This document shows, piece after piece, positions 17,687 to 25,915 of a stretch of 64,000 nucleotides of DNA (its first letter is position 1; each line of letters begins with the position of its first letter). The translations under genes and the position numbers were made by a program. The DNA comes from Shimia sp965227725 (GTDB lineage Bacteria > Pseudomonadota > Alphaproteobacteria > Rhodobacterales > Rhodobacteraceae), in contig NZ_CBDDGH010000005.1 in NCBI RefSeq assembly GCF_965227725.1, forward strand, positions 1,116,001 through 1,180,000, read 5' to 3'. The notes beneath the pieces are model-generated. The model searched no databases, was not told the origin of the DNA, and was given only the letters and a program-made list of their open reading frames with translations.

Positions 17687-18556
17687 ATGATCTACAAATC
17701 GGCGCAAGACTGGCTTGATGCGGCACAGAAAAAAGTGCTGCTCTTTGGCATGTCAGGTTTGGGAAAAACGCATATTTCCAACGCCCTGCGGGACAACGGC
17801 GATTGGTTCCACTACTCGGTCGATTATCGCATCGGCACCCGCTACATGGGCGAGCACATTGCCGACAACGCCAAGCGCGAAGCGATGAAAGTGCCCTTTC
17901 TGCGCGAGCTCTTGATGACGGATTCGATCTACATCGGCTCCAACATCACCTTCAACAACCTCGCGCCGCTCTCCACCTACCTTGGCAAACCGGGAAACCC
18001 GGACCAGGGCGGTCTGCCGTTTGCCGAATACATGGCGCGGCAGGAGCAACATCGCACGGCAGAGATTGCCGCATTGATGGATACCAAACTCTTTATCAAC
18101 CGCGCGCACGACCTCTACGGCTATGACCATTTTGTCTGCGACACCGGCGGCTCGATCTGCGAGGTGGTTGATCCTGAAGACCCGAAAGACCCGGTGCTGG
18201 CCGCCCTCTCTGAGACCACATTGATGGTCTGGCTCAAAGGCTCTGAGGCCCATTCCGAGGCGCTGGTGAAGCGTTTTGACCGTGACCCTAAGCCCATGTA
18301 TTATCAGCCGGAATTCCTCCTGTCCGCGTGGAGCGACTATCTCGGCGAAACCGGCCAGACCGAAAGCAGCGTTGATCCAGACGCCTTCGTGCGCTGGACC
18401 TATGCCCGCGCACTCGCGCACCGCCAGCCGCGCTATGCCGCCATGGCCAAATGGGGCATCACCATCACGCCCGAAAGCGTTGCAACCGTTGCCACAGCCG
18501 ATGATTTCAATCATGTGATCGCCAGCGCCCTTGAGGACCAGGCCCGCGCCGCTTAA
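17687..18556 (+). CDS. P-loop ATPase-like protein, function unknown
   Basis: 289-residue soluble protein. A Walker A motif GMSGLGKT sits at residues 21-28 directly after a beta strand (KKVLLF). A possible Walker B region is YDHFVCDTGG at about 145-154. I recall similar P-loop proteins in Rhodobacteraceae annotated simply as ATPase. AAAGGGA precedes ATG by 8 bases. The gene follows the pyrG terminator after 200 bases and precedes metA by 39 bases in the same direction, so it may be co-transcribed with metA; its role is not known. Confidence 0.7.
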   Translation: MIYKSAQDWLDAAQKKVLLFGMSGLGKTHISNALRDNGDWFHYSVDYRIGTRYMGEHIADNAKREAMKVPFLRELLMTDSIYIGSNITFNNLAPLSTYLGKPGNPDQGGLPFAEYMARQEQHRTAEIAALMDTKLFINRAHDLYGYDHFVCDTGGSICEVVDPEDPKDPVLAALSETTLMVWLKGSEAHSEALVKRFDRDPKPMYYQPEFLLSAWSDYLGETGQTESSVDPDAFVRWTYARALAHRQPRYAAMAKWGITITPESVATVATADDFNHVIASALEDQARAA

Positions 18557-18595
18557 GTATCGCCCTTCCTGACATTCAGAGTTTAAGAGACCCAC

Positions 18596-19540
18596 ATGCC
18601 TATCAAGATCCCCGCCGACCTACCCGCCTTTGACGTGCTCAAGCACGAAGGCGTCATGGTAATGGCCGAAGATCAAGCGGCCCGTCAGGACATCCGCCCC
18701 ATGCGCATCGGGCTTCTGAACCTGATGCCCAAGAAGATCCAGACCGAAAACCAGTTCGCCCGCCTGATCGGCGCGACGCCGTTGCAGATCGAACTCTCGC
18801 TCATCCGCATGAGCGAGCACAAAACCCGCAACACCGCCGCCGAGCATATGGCAGAGTTTTACCGGCCTTTTCAGGATGTTAAAGCCAGCGGAGAGAAGTT
18901 TGACGGGCTGATCATCACAGGCGCGCCAATTGAGCATATGCCCTTTAACGACGTCACCTATTGGGAAGAGCTCTGCGAGGTCTTTGACTGGACCCGCACC
19001 CATGTGCACTCCACCTTCGGCGTCTGCTGGGGTGGCATGGCGATGATCAACTACTTCCACGGCATCAAAAAACACCTGCTGGATCACAAGGCCTTTGGCT
19101 GCTTCCGCCATCAGAATCTGGCCGAAGCTTCGCCCTATCTGCGTGGCTTTTCAGACGATTGCGTGATCCCGGTCAGCCGCTGGACCGAAATCCGTCAGGA
19201 TGAAATCGACACCCGGCCAGAGCTGAACACCCTGCTCTACAGCGCCGATGTCGGCCCTTGTCTGGTGGAAGCTCCTGAAAGCCGAGATCTCTTTATTTTC
19301 AACCACTTCGAATACGACAGTGACACGTTGAAACAAGAGTATGACCGCGACGTGGCTGAGGGCACGCCGATCAACGTGCCGATGAATTACTACCCGGACG
19401 ACAATCCTGCCAACCCGCCGCAGAACCGCTGGCGCAGCCACGCACATCTGCTTTACGGCAACTGGATTTCCGAGATTTATCACACCACGCCGTTTGACAT
19501 GAGCCGCATCGGCCAGGAGATCACCGACCTGCGCGGCTAA
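18596..19540 (+). CDS. metA: homoserine O-acetyltransferase (MetA family)
   Basis: Acylates homoserine at the entry to methionine synthesis; 314 residues. The catalytic Cys is in FGVCWGGM (Cys144); the family His-Glu pair lies in IFNHFEYD. Acyl specificity in this family follows a residue just after TGAP: Glu (Bacillus type) favours acetyl-CoA, Gly (E. coli type) favours succinyl-CoA. Here TGAPIEH places Glu at 113, so acetyl-CoA is predicted despite the common succinyltransferase label. It lies 39 bases after the P-loop gene. No SAM riboswitch was recognised upstream. Confidence 0.93.
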   Translation: MPIKIPADLPAFDVLKHEGVMVMAEDQAARQDIRPMRIGLLNLMPKKIQTENQFARLIGATPLQIELSLIRMSEHKTRNTAAEHMAEFYRPFQDVKASGEKFDGLIITGAPIEHMPFNDVTYWEELCEVFDWTRTHVHSTFGVCWGGMAMINYFHGIKKHLLDHKAFGCFRHQNLAEASPYLRGFSDDCVIPVSRWTEIRQDEIDTRPELNTLLYSADVGPCLVEAPESRDLFIFNHFEYDSDTLKQEYDRDVAEGTPINVPMNYYPDDNPANPPQNRWRSHAHLLYGNWISEIYHTTPFDMSRIGQEITDLRG

Positions 19541-19662
19541 CTCCCGCGCAGCCTCCCGTTACGTCACCCGCGCAATTGTGAATCCCCTCAGGCCCACAAC
19601 TTTGGCTAGTCTGTGGGCAGGTGCTCAGAGCGATCTGAGCGTCTTTGACGGGAGAAAAAGAC

Positions 19663-20622
19663 ATGCTGCGGTGGATTGTCATACTTTGTTTGATCACGAT
19701 TTTGGTCGTGAAAGCAGTCACTTGGTGGAAGGTCCAATCCCGTTTGCGAGCTGCACGAGAGAATTTCCCACCCGAAGGGGCCTTTGTTGAGGTCGGCGGT
19801 CACCCCGTGCATTACGTCGCGCGTGGCAACCCTGAAAACCCAACTGTGGTGCTGATCCACGGCGCTTCTGGCAACACCCATGACTTCACCTTTGATTTTG
19901 TGGACCGCCTCACCGACCGCTATCACGTCCTTGTCTTTGACCGCCCCGGCATGGGCCACACCCCGCCGCTCGCGCGCAAAGGCGTCACCCTCATTGATCA
20001 GGCCACGCTGCTGTCTTCTGCTACAAAGGCGCTTGGGGCGGACAACCCGATTGTTGTCGGCCAAAGCTTTGGCGGGGCCGTCACCATGGCCTGGGCCGTG
20101 CATCACCCCGACCACATCGCTGCCGCTGTCTCCATCGCCGGGGCCACCTACCCGTGGCAAGGCCCGCTGAACCGGTTTTACAAACGTATCGCAAACCCTT
20201 GGATTGGCCCAACAATCTCCCGCCTGATAGCAGCATGGGCCAGCGAGGAGTATGTCGCCAAAAGCATCGCCGAGATCTTTGCCCCACAGGCCGCACCAGA
20301 AGGCTATGCGGAGGCCATTGCCGTGCCTCTGATCCTCCGCCCCCACTCCCTGATCGCCAATGCCCAGCAGCGCACCGACCTGCGCGAGGAGTTGCGCGCA
20401 CTGGCCCCGCAGTATCAGAGCCTCCGCCTGCCGGTAGAGATCGTGCATGGTGACGCCGACACGATCGTCGGCCAGACAGTGCACTCCACCCGCATGGTCG
20501 AGGACATTTCAGGCGCGCATCTTGTCACTTTGGAAGGTGTCGGGCATATGCCCCATCACACCAACCCCGACGAGATTGTCGCCGCCATCGACCGCGCCGC
20601 CACCCGCGCCGGATTGCACTAG
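19663..20622 (+). CDS. alpha/beta-fold hydrolase, membrane-anchored
   Basis: 319-residue hydrolase. An N-terminal hydrophobic helix (about 3-20) would anchor it in the inner membrane with the enzyme domain outside. The oxyanion strand is LIHGASGN (64-71), the nucleophile elbow GQSFGG (Ser135), the acid probably the Asp in HGDAD, and the base His in VGHMPHH. ATG 19663 is preferred over the TTG 18 bases upstream because GGGAGA lies 6 bases before it. Substrate unknown. It is followed 40 bases later by the PPK2 gene. Confidence 0.85.
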   Translation: MLRWIVILCLITILVVKAVTWWKVQSRLRAARENFPPEGAFVEVGGHPVHYVARGNPENPTVVLIHGASGNTHDFTFDFVDRLTDRYHVLVFDRPGMGHTPPLARKGVTLIDQATLLSSATKALGADNPIVVGQSFGGAVTMAWAVHHPDHIAAAVSIAGATYPWQGPLNRFYKRIANPWIGPTISRLIAAWASEEYVAKSIAEIFAPQAAPEGYAEAIAVPLILRPHSLIANAQQRTDLREELRALAPQYQSLRLPVEIVHGDADTIVGQTVHSTRMVEDISGAHLVTLEGVGHMPHHTNPDEIVAAIDRAATRAGLH

Positions 20623-20662
20623 GGCGCGATGCACCCCATATTGGGGAAAACGGAGATGTTTC

Positions 20663-21532
20663 ATGGACTTGCCATTTGACGGTGCCATCAGCGCGTATTT
20701 CAAAGACGAGGCCCCCAAGCCCATACGCGATGCCATCAAAGGGGCGGACAAGAATGACATTCTCAGCGAAAGCTACCCCCACAAAGAGCGCCTGAGCCGC
20801 AAGACCTACGAGGCAGAGCTGGAAGCGCTGCAAATCGAACTGGTCAAGATGCAGCACTGGGTCAAGGAGAGCGGCGCGCGCATCGCCATGGTCTTTGAAG
20901 GGCGCGATGCTGCGGGCAAAGGCGGCACCATCAAACGTTTTCGCGAAAACCTGAACCCACGCGGCGCGCGGGTTGTCGCGCTCTCAAAACCCACCGAGGC
21001 AGAGCAATCTCAGTGGTATTTTCAGCGCTATATCAATCACCTGCCCTCCGGTGGCGAGATCACCTTCTTTGACCGCAGCTGGTACAACCGTGGCGTGGTC
21101 GAGAAGGTCTTTGGCTTTACCGAAGACGCGGATCGCGAGCGGTTCTTTCAGCAAACCCCGGCCTTTGAACAGGCGCTTGTGGATGACGGTGTGCATCTCT
21201 TCAAGTTCTGGCTCAATGTTGGCCGCGCAGAGCAGCTCCGCCGCTTTCTGGAGCGCGAGAAAGACCCGCTCAAGCAATGGAAACTCAGCTGGATCGATGT
21301 TGAAGGCCTCAAACGCTGGGATGCCTATACCAGCGCCATTGAGGAAACGCTCACACGCTGCCACGGCCTGCACACGCCCTGGACCGTGATCCGCTCTGAT
21401 GACAAGCGCCGCGCGCGCCTCAGCGCCATCCGCACGGTTCTGCACGCCTTGCCTTACGAAAGGAAAGACACGCAAGCCATTGGGAAGGTTGATACATCTG
21501 TGTGCGGCGGACCGGATATCTGGGATGCCTAA
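20663..21532 (+). CDS. ppk2: polyphosphate kinase 2 family protein
   Basis: 289-residue nucleotide kinase that uses polyphosphate, class I-like by length and motifs. Walker A is GRDAAGKGGT at 80-89, Walker B-like FFDRSWYNR at 135-143, and the lid region carries FLEREKDPLKQWKLS. Such enzymes convert NDP to NTP with polyphosphate, or the reverse. ATG 20663 follows GGAG by 8 bases; the open frame extends upstream but overlaps the hydrolase gene without similarity. The last 8 bases are shared with the TetR gene. Confidence 0.92.
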   Translation: MDLPFDGAISAYFKDEAPKPIRDAIKGADKNDILSESYPHKERLSRKTYEAELEALQIELVKMQHWVKESGARIAMVFEGRDAAGKGGTIKRFRENLNPRGARVVALSKPTEAEQSQWYFQRYINHLPSGGEITFFDRSWYNRGVVEKVFGFTEDADRERFFQQTPAFEQALVDDGVHLFKFWLNVGRAEQLRRFLEREKDPLKQWKLSWIDVEGLKRWDAYTSAIEETLTRCHGLHTPWTVIRSDDKRRARLSAIRTVLHALPYERKDTQAIGKVDTSVCGGPDIWDA

Positions 21533-22142
21533 ACGCGGATACCACCACGGCAACCTGCGGCAGGCGCTGGTCGAAGCAGCGCTGAGTCTCATCGAGGCAA
21601 AAGGCCCCACTGGCTTCACCCTGTCTGAGGCTGCCAAAACTGCAGGCGTCACACCGGCGGCGGTCTATCGCCATTTTGAAGGCCGCGAAGACCTGATCGC
21701 AGAGGCCGCCCGTCAAGGCTATGAGATCTTTGCCGACCTCATGCAATTCGCCTTTGATAAGGGTCAGCCATCCGCCCTCGCCTCTTTTGAGGCCACCGGA
21801 CGGGCCTATCTCGCCTTTGCCCGCAAATATCCCGGCCACTACATTGCCATGTTTGAAAGCGGCATTTCCGTCAACCGCACGCCAGAGCTCGCCGCAGTCG
21901 CGACCCGCGCCCGCGGTGTTATGGAACACGCCGCCGCAGAGCTCTCCAAACATATCCCACCGGAAAAACGCCCACCCGCGAGCATGTTCTCCGCCCATGT
22001 CTGGGCCATGAGCCACGGCGTCGTCGAACTCTACGCGCGCAATTCCCCCGGCACCCAAAGCCCCTTCGCGCCAGAAGACCTTTTGGAAAGCGGCATCGGT
22101 GTCTACCTGCGCGGCCTTGGTTTGATCGACAAGGATTTGTGA
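21525..22142 (+). CDS. TetR-family transcriptional regulator
   Basis: 205-residue regulator. The N-terminal helix-turn-helix covers about residues 8-55 (YHHGNLRQALVEAALSLIE, then TLSEAAKTAGVTPAAVYRHF). The C-terminal ligand domain resembles the TetR_C_33/WHG type, with the WHG-like AHVWAMSHGVVEL. The start codon lies inside the ppk2 end (ATGCCTAA), so translation is coupled to the kinase. Likely target: its own operon or neighbouring genes. Ligand unknown. Confidence 0.9.
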   Translation: MPKRGYHHGNLRQALVEAALSLIEAKGPTGFTLSEAAKTAGVTPAAVYRHFEGREDLIAEAARQGYEIFADLMQFAFDKGQPSALASFEATGRAYLAFARKYPGHYIAMFESGISVNRTPELAAVATRARGVMEHAAAELSKHIPPEKRPPASMFSAHVWAMSHGVVELYARNSPGTQSPFAPEDLLESGIGVYLRGLGLIDKDL

Positions 22143-22148
22143 GCCGCA

Positions 22149-22910
22149 ATGGATATTTTCACCATATTTCGCGGTGAGTTAACCTATCCGGATGGTTTCG
22201 CCTCCATGGTGAAACGCGCGCCCCAGCAGCGAGCCGAATACCACGGGATGCAGGCCCTTCTGGAAGAGATCAGCCAAAGTGGCCTTGAGCAGCTCAGAGA
22301 GCAAACCGTGCCGCCCACCGAAAATCTGGATGTCGAAAATCTCGCTTCGGCAGCGGAGAAATTTCAGAACATTCAGGCGGAATTCTCAGGGCGCTCCCAA
22401 CTGCTTGCTCTGCATGCGCTGGTCATCGCGGCCTCTCGGCGTCGCAACACGCCACAGATCGCGCAGGATCTGTTTCAGAAGTGTTGGCAAGATCACTCCA
22501 GATTCCTTTTGGAAAAGCTGGACATGCGTTGGAAGCTCTCTGCCCTCCAGACCTTTCGGGACTTGGGAACAACCGAGGCACAGAGGCGATGCGCAGGAGA
22601 ACTCATCATATTTTTCAACATGATGAAGCTTTATGAAACCGAACGCCTCTATAGCGGCGCCTCCGCTGAGACCGCTTTTGACCCGAAAAATCGCACAGGC
22701 AAAAAGCTCCCACTCAAGCTCACACCCTATTCGCTCGGACATGGAGATCTGGATCGCAATCTCCTGGGCATGCTGTGGCTTTCTGCAGAAGAAGACCCTG
22801 TGCTCGCGCCGCTGGCCTGCCATCTGCTCACAGAAATAAACCGCGATAAACGCAATATCTTCAGGCGCCTAAGGCTGATGCGCCGTGTGCTGAAGCGGCG
22901 TCGGAGATAG
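22149..22910 (+). CDS. hypothetical protein after the TetR gene
   Basis: 253-residue protein, not recognised. It looks soluble and mostly helical; it has no signal peptide and ends in a very basic helix (RRLRLMRRVLKRRRR). Cysteines are few. It starts 6 bases after the TetR stop and so belongs to the ppk2-tetR operon. It ends 26 bases before the convergent heme-protein operon. Confidence 0.7.
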   Translation: MDIFTIFRGELTYPDGFASMVKRAPQQRAEYHGMQALLEEISQSGLEQLREQTVPPTENLDVENLASAAEKFQNIQAEFSGRSQLLALHALVIAASRRRNTPQIAQDLFQKCWQDHSRFLLEKLDMRWKLSALQTFRDLGTTEAQRRCAGELIIFFNMMKLYETERLYSGASAETAFDPKNRTGKKLPLKLTPYSLGHGDLDRNLLGMLWLSAEEDPVLAPLACHLLTEINRDKRNIFRRLRLMRRVLKRRRR

Positions 22911-22936
22911 CCAGCCACCAAGGCGCCTCGCCCGCG

Positions 22937-23428
22937 TCACTGATACGCGAGCGCCACCCAGATATGCACCCCGACAAGCGGGAAAAGCGCGGCTGACAGG
23001 CCAATATGGCAAAACAGCCAAACGAGATACATCCAATTCTTGCGATACCCAAGCACCGTGCGATTGAACACGCCGGTCACGGCGATCAAAAAGAGCACGG
23101 TGCTCACCCCCGTCATCCAGACATGCCCAAAACGCACCGCGTGCAAAGCAAAGACAAAGGTCGCCGCCACACCGACCCAGCGGTGGATGGTCAGGTTTTG
23201 CCGCATATGGCTGTTGTCTTTGCGCACACGTTTGGCAAACAGCACCCATTGATAGCCCAGCAGCCCCAGCAACAGGCATCCTGTCAGAACCTGCTGACCA
23301 AAGCCTGAGAGAGGCGCAAGCAGCCCCATCTTGATTTCAAAGAACAGAATGGTCGCCGCAAGACTTAATCCCAAAACAGCCATCGCCGCATAGGGCACGC
23401 GTTGCATCGTGGCGATCAAAATGCGCAT
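22937..23428 (-). CDS. four-helix membrane protein, predicted di-heme b
   Basis: 163 residues with four to five hydrophobic helices (about 12-30, 45-65, 82-101, 106-121 and 133-160). His82 and His96 lie in one helix and His141 and His155 in another, each pair 14 residues apart. This is the bis-His spacing used to hold two stacked b hemes in cytochrome b and ferric-reductase/NOX membrane cores. No flavin or FAD domain is attached. The start overlaps the end of the DUF3365 gene by 13 bases after AAGGAGA. It is the last gene of the heme operon, so it could be the membrane electron entry or exit point. The heme assignment is inference. Confidence 0.72.
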   Translation of the reverse strand: MRILIATMQRVPYAAMAVLGLSLAATILFFEIKMGLLAPLSGFGQQVLTGCLLLGLLGYQWVLFAKRVRKDNSHMRQNLTIHRWVGVAATFVFALHAVRFGHVWMTGVSTVLFLIAVTGVFNRTVLGYRKNWMYLVWLFCHIGLSAALFPLVGVHIWVALAYQ

Positions 23429-24303
23429 GAAAGATCTCCTTCCAAACTGGCAGCATTCGCAGCGCCAAATTGGGTTTCGCTCTTTTTGCTACGCTGACTG
23501 CGGAGCATGGTTTTGAGAATGCCATCAGAGACTTGCGATCGGACTTCGCTGACAAACACATTGGTCTCCGGCAGTTGATAGCTGTCTTTCGCGGGCCAGT
23601 GCGCTCCAACAACAGGCGCTTTCTCAAAGCCATCGGTTTTGGCCAGATAGGCGCTATATGTCCGCTCCACCGCAACAAACAGCGCCTCAATGGTGGTCCA
23701 GAATTCCTCTGTAGAGAGCTGCGCGGAGGGGTAGGTCCAGGTGGTGGCCCCCATCACATCATTGAGCTGCCAGTCTGTTTTGGGGCTATCTTTGTGCTCA
23801 TTGTGGCAACTGACGCATGGCGCGACTGAGGCCAAATCCGGATACATCGCCACTTGGCCGGCCAGATCGTCTTCTGAAAACACCGGTGCGCGCGTCTGCT
23901 TGAGCTGCTCAAACGCACGCATCTGCGCATTAGAGAAGAGATTTGAGGGATTGATAGGCGCATCAGACCCCAAATACAGCCCCAGACGCGGTGGCAACGC
24001 CTCCAGTTGCGCCGCCGTTTCCCGCAAAAAGAGAGCAGGCAATGGCCCCTGCTCCACTCCGGGCTCCCGCCACTCTTCACCAAATTTGAGACCAGCGGCC
24101 ATCCCTCCGCCCACGATGCGCTTGGTGTAAATGCCCCGCGCCGCCGCATTGATGTGATTGGCAACGGCAAACAGATCGGTGACCGGGTGCTGACAGTCGC
24201 TGACCCTTTCGCCGCTGTCTCTCAAAGGCGGCGGCGCCGTGGCGAAGAGATAGATCGCCAGACAGGTAAAACCGCCAAGCAAAACGATACGTAGCGTTGT
24301 CAT
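23416..24303 (-). CDS. DUF3365 (Tll0287-like) protein with one heme c site
   Basis: 295-residue exported protein. An N-terminal hydrophobic helix (about 4-22) acts as signal or anchor. The DUF3365-like region follows (NHINAAARGIYTKRIVGGG), and a single CVSCH heme c motif is at 163-167, followed by NEHKDSPKTDWQLNDVMG, the usual end of this sensor-like domain. After it come about 110 less conserved residues ending in a basic/Cys tail. ATG 24303 overlaps the pentaheme gene stop as ATGA. Heme-bearing Tll0287-like domains are found in sensors and in electron-transfer operons. Confidence 0.82.
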   Translation of the reverse strand: MTTLRIVLLGGFTCLAIYLFATAPPPLRDSGERVSDCQHPVTDLFAVANHINAAARGIYTKRIVGGGMAAGLKFGEEWREPGVEQGPLPALFLRETAAQLEALPPRLGLYLGSDAPINPSNLFSNAQMRAFEQLKQTRAPVFSEDDLAGQVAMYPDLASVAPCVSCHNEHKDSPKTDWQLNDVMGATTWTYPSAQLSTEEFWTTIEALFVAVERTYSAYLAKTDGFEKAPVVGAHWPAKDSYQLPETNVFVSEVRSQVSDGILKTMLRSQRSKKSETQFGAANAASLEGDLSCAF

Positions 24304-24974
24304 TCCGTCCTCGCTTCATAGAGTTTTTCCTCCCCATAAGGATCAGGCCCTCCCAGAAAATATTGCCTGATCACCTCTGCTGATATGGCCTCCGCGATGT
24401 GCAACGGTGCCTTGATTGCATGGTTGCCATGGAAGTCGTGACAGCCCAGACAGCTCTCCCACTTCTTTTGCTCGATGAGTATTTCATGCTTTATATCAAT
24501 GGGATCATTTTTGACCTTGATCCCTTCATGACAGGCCTGACACACGCCCACAGCGCTGTGTACGACCTGTTCACTGTGCTCGGAATGGCAGCCCAAACAA
24601 CTGCGCGCATCCACCATCTGCACTGCTTGCGCAAACCGTGGTTCCTGAAAACGATAGATCGGATGGCGCTCATTGGGGCGCGCATGACAGGCCAAGCACG
24701 CCTTTGAGGTCACCTCTTGATATCCAAAATCCACTGCCGTGGCGCGCGATCCAAGTGCGTAGTGTAGCTGCGCCTGAATCTGTTGCCGGATGCTCCCCGC
24801 GCTTTCCACATGGCAGGCGTCGCAGGCAACCTCCGCATGATCTGAGATCAACGGCCCATGCGCCAGCACATGTTTGCTGTCCTGTGACAGCATCGCCAAC
24901 CCGCCAAGCGCCACAGTCGGCACCGCAGCCATCAAAGCCAACAGGCGAACAACACGCGCAGATGGAGACACCAT
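24300..24974 (-). CDS. pentaheme c-type cytochrome
   Basis: 224-residue cytochrome with an N-terminal membrane helix (about 9-29) and five CxxCH motifs: CDACH 51-55, CLACH 93-97, CLGCH 126-130, CQACH 145-149 and CLGCH 175-179. Many extra His residues (for example HPIYRF, IKHEIL, HDFHGNHAIK) could supply distal ligands, giving bis-His hemes as in NrfB/NrfH-like or cytochrome c3-like carriers. It is the first gene of the operon and GGAGAGG precedes ATG. No catalytic partner such as NrfA is in view, so it is called an electron carrier only. Confidence 0.9.
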   Translation of the reverse strand: MVSPSARVVRLLALMAAVPTVALGGLAMLSQDSKHVLAHGPLISDHAEVACDACHVESAGSIRQQIQAQLHYALGSRATAVDFGYQEVTSKACLACHARPNERHPIYRFQEPRFAQAVQMVDARSCLGCHSEHSEQVVHSAVGVCQACHEGIKVKNDPIDIKHEILIEQKKWESCLGCHDFHGNHAIKAPLHIAEAISAEVIRQYFLGGPDPYGEEKLYEARTE

Positions 24975-25277
24975 AACCCTCTCCGCAACACAAACAAACG
25001 TGGTTAAAGAGTCGTTAGAAATGGTTAATCAACCGTTAATTGTGAAAATCCTGAGCGACAACGGTGACTTACTCCCCTGTTGCGCAGAGGTATTCCGAAG
25101 CCGCCTATGACATATGGCAGAGACAAAATGTCGCCAAAACTGCCGCCCATTTGGGTTGAAGCTCCCGCCATACAAGATTAACTCGTTAATCATAGCCATG
25201 AAGCGTTAGAGACGCTGCCAGCTAGAACTAGGGCCGCTTGCCAGTATGGCACCCAGCCAAAAACATGAGACATCGCT
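24975..25277. other. divergent control region between cytochrome operon and pseudoazurin
   Basis: About 300 bases rich in TTAA. Boxes sit at 25004, 25025, 25036, 25178 and 25186. One pair has CtrA spacing and is listed separately. No FNR box (TTGAT-N4-ATCAA) was seen by eye. No small gene recognised. Confidence 0.6.
25025..25039. promoter_or_regulatory. CtrA-type full site TTAA-N7-TTAA
   Basis: TTAATCAACCGTTAA matches the established CtrA consensus exactly. It lies 51 bases upstream of the pentaheme gene and 239 bases upstream of the pseudoazurin gene, so it is better placed for the former. ctrA itself is in this window. Confidence 0.5.
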
Positions 25278-25763
25278 ATGAAATTTGAGATCAATCGCCG
25301 CCAGCTGATACTTGCAGGTGCTGCCCTGATGCTGGCGCGCCCTACCTTTGCGCAATCCACCGTCGACATTCAGATGCTGAACAAACACCCTGAAGACAAG
25401 AAGCGCCGCATGGTGTTCGACCCGCTCATTCAGGTTGTGCAAGCCGGCGACACGGTGCGCTTTGTCTCTGAGGACAAAGGCCACAACAGCGAAAGCATCG
25501 AGGGCATGCTCCCCGAAGGCGTCGACGCCTGGAAAAGCAAGATCAGCAAAAATTTTGACATCACGCTCGATGTGCCAGGGTTCTATGGCTACAAATGCAC
25601 CCCGCATGCGAGCATGGGCATGGCCGGCCTGATCATCGTGCAGGGCGACGGCATGATGGCCAACTATGATGCGGCCAAAGGCGTGAAGCACAAAGGTCGG
25701 ATGCAGAAAGTCTGGGACGCGATCTGGGAACAGGTTGAGGCCGAAGGTCTGGCGCAGGCCTAA
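25278..25763 (+). CDS. pseudoazurin (type 1 copper protein)
   Basis: 161-residue periplasmic blue copper carrier. The N-terminus NRRQLILAGAALMLARPTFAQ contains a twin-arginine-like pair, so export by Tat is possible; cleavage is likely near residue 26. Copper ligands are His69, Cys107, His110 and Met115. Their spacing equals that of characterised pseudoazurins (His40, Cys78, His81, Met86 in the mature protein). Pseudoazurins feed nitrite and nitrous-oxide reductases and cytochrome peroxidases, but none is nearby. Divergent from the heme operon; followed by a strong terminator. Confidence 0.95.
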   Translation: MKFEINRRQLILAGAALMLARPTFAQSTVDIQMLNKHPEDKKRRMVFDPLIQVVQAGDTVRFVSEDKGHNSESIEGMLPEGVDAWKSKISKNFDITLDVPGFYGYKCTPHASMGMAGLIIVQGDGMMANYDAAKGVKHKGRMQKVWDAIWEQVEAEGLAQA

Positions 25764-25791
25764 CGTCGCGCAAATCAAACACAAAAAACAA

Positions 25792-25822
25792 AAGGGGCGT
25801 CCAGCACGCCCCTTCTTTTTTT
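25792..25822 (+). terminator. intrinsic terminator after the pseudoazurin gene
   Basis: AAGGGGCGT (25792-25800) pairs perfectly with ACGCCCCTT (25806-25814) over a 5-base loop, then C and seven T. Confidence 0.93.
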
Positions 25823-25864
25823 ACAGCACCACCGACCGATCATCCGGCCAGATACGCAAAAGCA

Positions 25865-25892
25865 AAAGGGCCCGCAAAACTGCGAGCCCTTT
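25865..25892 (-). terminator. terminator after rpsI, probably bidirectional
   Basis: AAAGGGCCCGC pairs with GCGAGCCCTTT with one mismatch. On the minus strand it is followed by TTTTGCTTTT, on the plus strand by CTTTTT, so it can serve both rpsI and the pseudoazurin unit. Confidence 0.85.
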
Positions 25893-25915
25893 CTTTTTGG
25901 TATGTTGTCCAGCGA

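Noticed and set aside
17421..18595. SAM-II riboswitch upstream of metA
   Set aside because: Known in alphaproteobacteria at this gene, but the 39-base gap before metA is too short and no matching pseudoknot pattern was seen upstream of the P-loop gene.
24975..25277. FNR/Anr box controlling the heme operon and pseudoazurin
   Set aside because: No TTGAT-N4-ATCAA match by eye; only TTAA boxes were present.
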